Below are positions 59,999-64,000 of a stretch of DNA of 64,000 bases, piece by piece. Positions within the stretch are counted from its first letter, which is position 1. Each line of letters begins with the position of its first letter. The stretch is from NCBI RefSeq assembly GCF_041242975.1, contig NZ_CP162488.1, positions 2,532,001 to 2,596,000 on the forward strand, given 5' to 3'. Source of the DNA: Xanthomonas sp. DAR 35659. GTDB taxonomy: Bacteria; Pseudomonadota; Gammaproteobacteria; Xanthomonadales; Xanthomonadaceae. Under the pieces are notes generated by a model, which saw only the letters and a list, made by a program, of their open reading frames with translations, was not told the origin of the DNA and ran no database searches. The position numbers and the translations under genes are program-made.

Positions 59999-61000
59999 TC
60001 AGCCCGTTGCCGCGACGAGCGCTTCGCGCTCTTGGGCGGTTGCTGGCTCGACGCCGGGCAGATCTCCGCGCTGCACTGGGTCGGCCTGTGCGAGATAGAT
60101 CCGCCGCTCGCCCTTGAACGGCTTTCTGGCGTGCGCGGTAATCAGATTGTCAACGACCAACAGGTCGCCGCGCTGCCAAGCCACCGGCACGGCCTCGGCC
60201 AGATAGGCCTGTTGCAGCATGTGCACGACCTCGGGCTCGATGGGGCCGCCATCGCCATAATAGGTGTTGTGCGGTAGCCCATCGTCGCCGAACATTTCGC
60301 GCAGCGACGCGCGCAGGTCCGCGTCGAGCGTCTCGATGTTGAAGAACGTGGCGTGGTTGAACCAGGCGGCATCGCCGCTGACGGGATGCCGCAGTATCGG
60401 GTCGCGGATCTGCCAGGTCTTGAGCGATTCGTCGCCAAGCCATTCGAGCTGGATATCCTGGCTGCGGCAATACGCCTCCACCTCGTCACGGGACTGGGTG
60501 TTGAACGCTTCCTGCCAGGGAACGCCGATACCGGCCGTGTAGTTTCTGACGTACATCCAGCGGCGCGCTTCGAAGCGCTGCCGGACCGCCTCGTCGATGC
60601 GATTCAGCACCTTGCGGCAATCGACGATCGGCGTGGCGCCGCCCTCGCTTCCCGGATGCACGCAATAGAAGAACAGCTTGGTGGGGATCTCCTTTTTGTA
60701 GGAGTTCTCGTTGTGCGGAAAGATGTCCATCTCGGACCGGTAGTTGGTCGAGGTGTACACGTTGCCGTAGACATGGTTGCGTGGGGAGCTTTCCTCGTCG
60801 TTGCGGTAGGGCGCCGACGACAGCGACCGTACAAGCGCGTCGAGTTCCTCGCCGGAGATCGGCGCGAAGCCCCGGTAGAGCACGGCGCCGGCGCTGGCCA
60901 GCGTGCGCCCTAGCGCGTCCTTGTGGCCGGCCAGTGCGTCGGCCAGCGAGTCGCCCGGCCGTGCCGCGGTGAACGTCAATGGAAACTGATCGTGCTTCAT
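59999..61000 (-). CDS. SyrP/TauD-family Fe(II)/2-oxoglutarate hydroxylase
   Basis: A 333-residue TauD-fold protein. The start MKHDQFPLTFTAARPGDSLA has GGAG nearby. The iron-binding HxE of the SyrP/clavaminate-synthase-like branch is in MDIFPHNENSYKK (H96, E98), and the distal histidine is in NLITAHARKPFKGERR with the 2-oxoglutarate arginine following. SyrP-type enzymes beta-hydroxylate a carrier-bound residue, often aspartate, in lipopeptide pathways. It lies between the MacAB-like genes and the SGNH-like gene. Together with the luciferase-like monooxygenase it suggests at least two hydroxylations of the peptide. Confidence 0.9.
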   Translation of the reverse strand: MKHDQFPLTFTAARPGDSLADALAGHKDALGRTLASAGAVLYRGFAPISGEELDALVRSLSSAPYRNDEESSPRNHVYGNVYTSTNYRSEMDIFPHNENSYKKEIPTKLFFYCVHPGSEGGATPIVDCRKVLNRIDEAVRQRFEARRWMYVRNYTAGIGVPWQEAFNTQSRDEVEAYCRSQDIQLEWLGDESLKTWQIRDPILRHPVSGDAAWFNHATFFNIETLDADLRASLREMFGDDGLPHNTYYGDGGPIEPEVVHMLQQAYLAEAVPVAWQRGDLLVVDNLITAHARKPFKGERRIYLAQADPVQRGDLPGVEPATAQEREALVAATG

Positions 61001-61033
61001 GCTGGTCTCCGACTGCATGCGGATGCGCTGTGG

Positions 61034-63142
61034 TCAGGCGTGGACATGCTCGGCGCGCTGTGCGGCCGCGCGGGGTCGCGCCTCGAAGGCGTAGATGTGG
61101 CCGAACACGGGATGGATCTCGGTCCCGGCGCTGCGGCGGATCGCATGACCGATCCGGGACAGCTCGTCCGTGCCGTCGAGCCGCGGCGTCGGCCAGGCGA
61201 TCGAGATGTCGTTGAGTCCGTGTTTCACCAGATCCGCCGGGACCACGATCTCGTGGGTCTGCCACTGGCCGGATAGCGCGAAGCGATGGCAGGCGACGCC
61301 GTTGAGCAGCAGCTCGGCGTGCCCGTCGCTGCTGCCATCGGCCGACTTCAGCGTGATCCGCACGCGGTGCTCGCCGGTCTCGCCGGAAATGAAGCAGAAG
61401 TCGCTGACCGGTGCGTAGCCCTTGAAGAAGTCGTTGTGCTGGTTGACCCCGCCCTCGATGAACTGCTGGTTGGAGAACGACGTGCTGTGATAGTAGGGGT
61501 CCAGCAGATCCACCGCACCGAGCGCGCCGACGCAATGCGCCGCGACCCGCAGCGCGGAAACACGCGGTGCCAGGTCCCTGCCCCGATCGGCATGGCACTG
61601 GATGAAGGCGTCGATCAGCAACCTGTCCAGACACTTGAACTCCATGGAGAACAGGTAGCGCTTGATCTGCGGCGATACGTTCTCGATCAGTTCCGTGGCG
61701 CGTGCGTTCATCCAGGTCGGCAGTCGTTCGTTCTGGATCTCGACGATGATGTCCATCAGCTCCAAGATGTCCGGGGACTTTTCCGCGGCGCGACGGCAGT
61801 AGTGGAGCACCACCTCGTACGCCTGACCCCAGTGCGCGTTGTGGATGGCGGCCAGCAGATGCGCGTCCGCCTCGTCCCCATCGGTGGGCCAAGGCGCGTG
61901 CGCCAGCAGTTCGGCGACGCTCACCTGCCCGCCTTGCGCGCGCGCGATCAACTGCCGCGCGACCGCCGTCATCGCCAGGCGGATGCCCTTGCTGGTCATA
62001 TGGCAGTAGTCGAGAAACAGTTCCCGGCCGGCGACGGTGGTGCCGGTCGCGGCGCCGAGGACGTCTTGCAGGTCGATCACGTCATGGCCGTGCGCCCGTG
62101 CCTGCTCGAGAATGATGCGGCGGATCAGCGTGGTGATTCGCGGCGAATAGCTGCGATTGAAGTCGATGATCGATGCATCGCGCGCCATTTCCAGGAATTG
62201 GCGTTGTGCATCCATCATGCCCAGGCCGCGGCAGCATTCGGCGAGCAAGTGCGCGGTCCTCGCGCAATCGCCGCCGTCCAGCGCCAGCATGGCTTCCGCG
62301 TGCTGGCGCGCCGCGTCGAAGTCACCTTCCGCCAGGCGCTCTTCCGCCTGGGCCAGGCGCGTCAGCCAGGTCTGGTTGGCGCCCTCGCCGCCCAGCCAGT
62401 GCGCGTGGATCTCGGGATCGCGCCAATCGTCCAGGTTGAACTCGGGAAGTACCCAGCACACGGGCACCTGTCGCCGCGCGTACAGCGCCGCGATGTCATC
62501 GATCAACGCGGTGATCTCGGCGGTCAGCTCGCGCTCTATCTGCCTGCGCAATCCGGCGATGCCGCCGTCGCGCAGGCTGGCGGCCAGCGCGTAGGCATGC
62601 GCAGTGCCGACATAGGAACGGCTGCCTGCCCAGTTGTTGCCGGCGAAGATGACCGCCTGCTGCGGTTGCAACTGCTCGGCCTGCTGCGCGGTACGGCGCA
62701 GCGTCGCCATCGAGGCGTTGGTGCGCGCAAGATCGATCACTTCGGGCGCGCGCGCTCCTGAATGACCGGCCAGTACCTGTTCCAGCACCTGGGCGGGCGT
62801 GTAGCCGGGATCGTAGAACATGCCGCGGGCGACGGACTCGCCCATGAACACGACGCGTTCGCGCTCGCTGCGCACGGGGATGCTCTGCCGCTGCGCCCAG
62901 TACGCCCAATCGGCGCTGGCGCCGGTGTCGCGATGAAAGGCTTGCGCGGCGTCGTCCAGCTTCCATATGCCGATCTTTCCGGGCGCTTCCTCCACCGCTG
63001 TTGCCGCCTCCTTCGGCGCCGGAGAGGTGCGACCCACGAGATTGGCGAACGTCAGCAAGCGGGCGAAATCTGCGCCCTCCTTGCGATACACCTGCGCGGC
63101 GATTTCGTCGGACAGCTGCTTCATCGGGTCATGAATGGACAT
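61034..63142 (-). CDS. Large SGNH/GDSL-like hydrolase or acyltransferase of the cluster
   Basis: A 702-residue protein. The N-terminal half has a GDSL-like nucleophile block VVFMGESVARGMFYDPGYTP (GES in place of GDS, about 97-116), a second block IDLARTNASMATLRR, an Asn block IFAGNNWAG and a late DYCHMTSKGIRLAM that fits the catalytic Asp-x-x-His pair (about 370-383). The middle (270-330) has TPR-like helices (AEERLAEGDFDAARQHAEAM). The C-terminal 150 residues look like a beta-rich carbohydrate-binding domain (GEHRVRITLKSADGSSDG). SGNH proteins hydrolyse or transfer acyl groups. Its operon position just after the carbamoyltransferase suggests joint tailoring. Specific activity is unknown. Confidence 0.75.
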   Translation of the reverse strand: MSIHDPMKQLSDEIAAQVYRKEGADFARLLTFANLVGRTSPAPKEAATAVEEAPGKIGIWKLDDAAQAFHRDTGASADWAYWAQRQSIPVRSERERVVFMGESVARGMFYDPGYTPAQVLEQVLAGHSGARAPEVIDLARTNASMATLRRTAQQAEQLQPQQAVIFAGNNWAGSRSYVGTAHAYALAASLRDGGIAGLRRQIERELTAEITALIDDIAALYARRQVPVCWVLPEFNLDDWRDPEIHAHWLGGEGANQTWLTRLAQAEERLAEGDFDAARQHAEAMLALDGGDCARTAHLLAECCRGLGMMDAQRQFLEMARDASIIDFNRSYSPRITTLIRRIILEQARAHGHDVIDLQDVLGAATGTTVAGRELFLDYCHMTSKGIRLAMTAVARQLIARAQGGQVSVAELLAHAPWPTDGDEADAHLLAAIHNAHWGQAYEVVLHYCRRAAEKSPDILELMDIIVEIQNERLPTWMNARATELIENVSPQIKRYLFSMEFKCLDRLLIDAFIQCHADRGRDLAPRVSALRVAAHCVGALGAVDLLDPYYHSTSFSNQQFIEGGVNQHNDFFKGYAPVSDFCFISGETGEHRVRITLKSADGSSDGHAELLLNGVACHRFALSGQWQTHEIVVPADLVKHGLNDISIAWPTPRLDGTDELSRIGHAIRRSAGTEIHPVFGHIYAFEARPRAAAQRAEHVHA

Positions 63143-63154
63143 CGTGGCGCACTC

Positions 63155-64000
63155 TCAGAGGAAGGTGTAGACGGCATGGCCGATGGCACGGGAATCGCGG
63201 CGCGGTGGAACGACTGGCGTGTTGCCCACGCCCACGCGCCACATCTCCGGAATGTCGCTCTGGCGGATCACGAAATCCTCCAGGATCAGGAAATCGATGC
63301 GAGCCCGCACGAAGCAGATGATGGCGTCCAGCGGCGAGCACACCACCGGTTCACCGCGCACGTTGAAGGAGGTGTTGAGCAGGATCGGACAGTCGGTGAG
63401 CGCTTCGAATGCGCTCAGCAGCGCGTGGAAGCGAGGATTGACCTCCCGCTCCACGGTCTGCACGCGCGCGGAGTTGTCCACGTGGGTGATGGCGGGCAGG
63501 TCGAGCAGCGACTCCACGTCGCAGGTCTGCAGCATGAACGGCGACGGCGAGGTCAGCGCGAAGTGTTCCCGGGCGGATTCGGCCTTGACCGCCGGCGCGA
63601 AGGGACGGAAGGCCTCGCGCATCTTCACCAGCGCATTGATTTTCTCGCGCATCTCTCCGTCGCGCGGGTCGGCCAGGATCGAGCGCGCGCCGAGCGCGCG
63701 CGGTCCGAACTCCATGCGCCCCTGGTACCAGCCCACGACCTTGCCGTCGGCCAGTTGGCCGGCGGTGAACGCGATCAGGTCGGCCTCCCTGCCGCGGTAG
63801 TCCTCGAACAGCACACCGGTACTGTTGAGCAGCCGGTGCACATCGTCCGGCTGATGGCGCGGTCCCAGATAGGCATGCGGCATATCGCGCTGGCGCGGAC
63901 GTTCGCCGAACAGGCGCACCCACGCCACCGCGGCGGCGCCGAGCGAGGAGCCAGCATCGCCCGCGGCCGGCTGCACGAACAGGTTCTCGAACGGGCCATC
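63155..64000 (-). CDS. Carbamoyltransferase (NodU/CmcH/TobZ family), C-terminal part, cut by window edge
   Basis: The frame is open to the right edge and gives the last 281 or so residues of a protein that is usually about 550-600. The C-terminal YrdC-like carbamoyltransferase domain shows KVVGWYQGRMEFGPRALGAR, SILADPRDGEMREKINALVK, REAFRPFAPAVKAE, LLNTSFNVRGEPVVCSPLDA, all typical of NodU/CmcH/TobZ enzymes. These transfer a carbamoyl group from carbamoyl phosphate via carbamoyl-AMP to a hydroxyl group of antibiotics or Nod factors. It lies 12 bp upstream of the SGNH-like gene and is the first gene of the operon visible here. A hydroxyl produced by one of the cluster's oxygenases is a plausible acceptor. 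Confidence 0.92.
   Translation of the reverse strand, partial: DGPFENLFVQPAAGDAGSSLGAAAVAWVRLFGERPRQRDMPHAYLGPRHQPDDVHRLLNSTGVLFEDYRGREADLIAFTAGQLADGKVVGWYQGRMEFGPRALGARSILADPRDGEMREKINALVKMREAFRPFAPAVKAESAREHFALTSPSPFMLQTCDVESLLDLPAITHVDNSARVQTVEREVNPRFHALLSAFEALTDCPILLNTSFNVRGEPVVCSPLDAIICFVRARIDFLILEDFVIRQSDIPEMWRVGVGNTPVVPPRRDSRAIGHAVYTFL

Noticed and set aside
1..64000. CRISPR arrays, tRNA, rRNA and intact insertion sequences
   Set aside because: I looked for regularly spaced repeats, cloverleaf-like intergenic segments and transposase motifs and found none that hold up.

Overview
The window is high-GC gammaproteobacterial DNA, most likely Xanthomonas. A sequence at 40,554-40,581 matches the XerC/XerD dif site and contains the 15-bp core TTCGCATAATGTATA that I recall as the Xanthomonas filamentous-phage attachment site. 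Gene style (NodT/RND efflux sets, MipA/OmpV, SWIM-MoxR-VWA operon) fits the Xanthomonadaceae. No rRNA, tRNA, CRISPR array or intact insertion sequence was seen.

Region 1 (1-11.5 kb) looks like ordinary chromosome. A minus-strand efflux operon (NodT outer-membrane lipoprotein, MipA/OmpV, membrane-fusion lipoprotein, RND pump running off the left edge) is divergent from a response regulator/histidine kinase pair. Then come a small secreted protein, a two-gene oxidoreductase operon divergent from a LysR regulator, and an exported sugar-binding-like protein.

Region 2 (11.5-28 kb) has two large NTPase modules. The first is an M48-type metallopeptidase translationally coupled to an 1,827-residue protein that I read as degenerate kinase, DUF4011, SF1 helicase, restriction-like nuclease and WGR; its core resembles the Hhe anti-phage architecture. 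The second is a five-gene operon, SWIM zinc finger / DUF5691 / MoxR ATPase / DUF5682 / VWA. A secreted phospholipase-D-like protein lies between them.

Region 3 (28-40.6 kb) is a lower-GC accessory block ending at the dif-like site. It holds a decayed HEPN-like gene, a DEDDh exonuclease, a complete type II CBASS operon (HNH-SAVED effector, CD-NTase, E1-E2 Cap2, JAMM Cap3), a SIR2-HerA pair whose SIR2 frame breaks at a seven-C run, a frameshifted XRE regulator, a frameshifted tyrosine recombinase and an intact KfrA-like coiled-coil DNA-binding protein. I read it as a defence island inserted at or near dif and now partly decayed.

Region 4 (40.6-64 kb) is a natural-product cluster. A methyltransferase and a type II thioesterase are divergent. 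A long, tightly packed minus-strand run encodes a carbamoyltransferase, an SGNH-like protein, a SyrP/TauD hydroxylase, a MacAB-like exporter, a second thioesterase, an SDR, one NRPS module (degenerate condensation-adenylation-PCP, threonine-like code), a TubC-docked luciferase-like monooxygenase, a penicillin-acylase-type hydrolase, a PvdE/SyrD-type exporter and an ATP-grasp-like enzyme. This suggests a hydroxylated, possibly carbamoylated and acyl-capped peptide that is exported and matured by deacylation. The main assembly line is presumably beyond the right edge, and I do not recognise the product.
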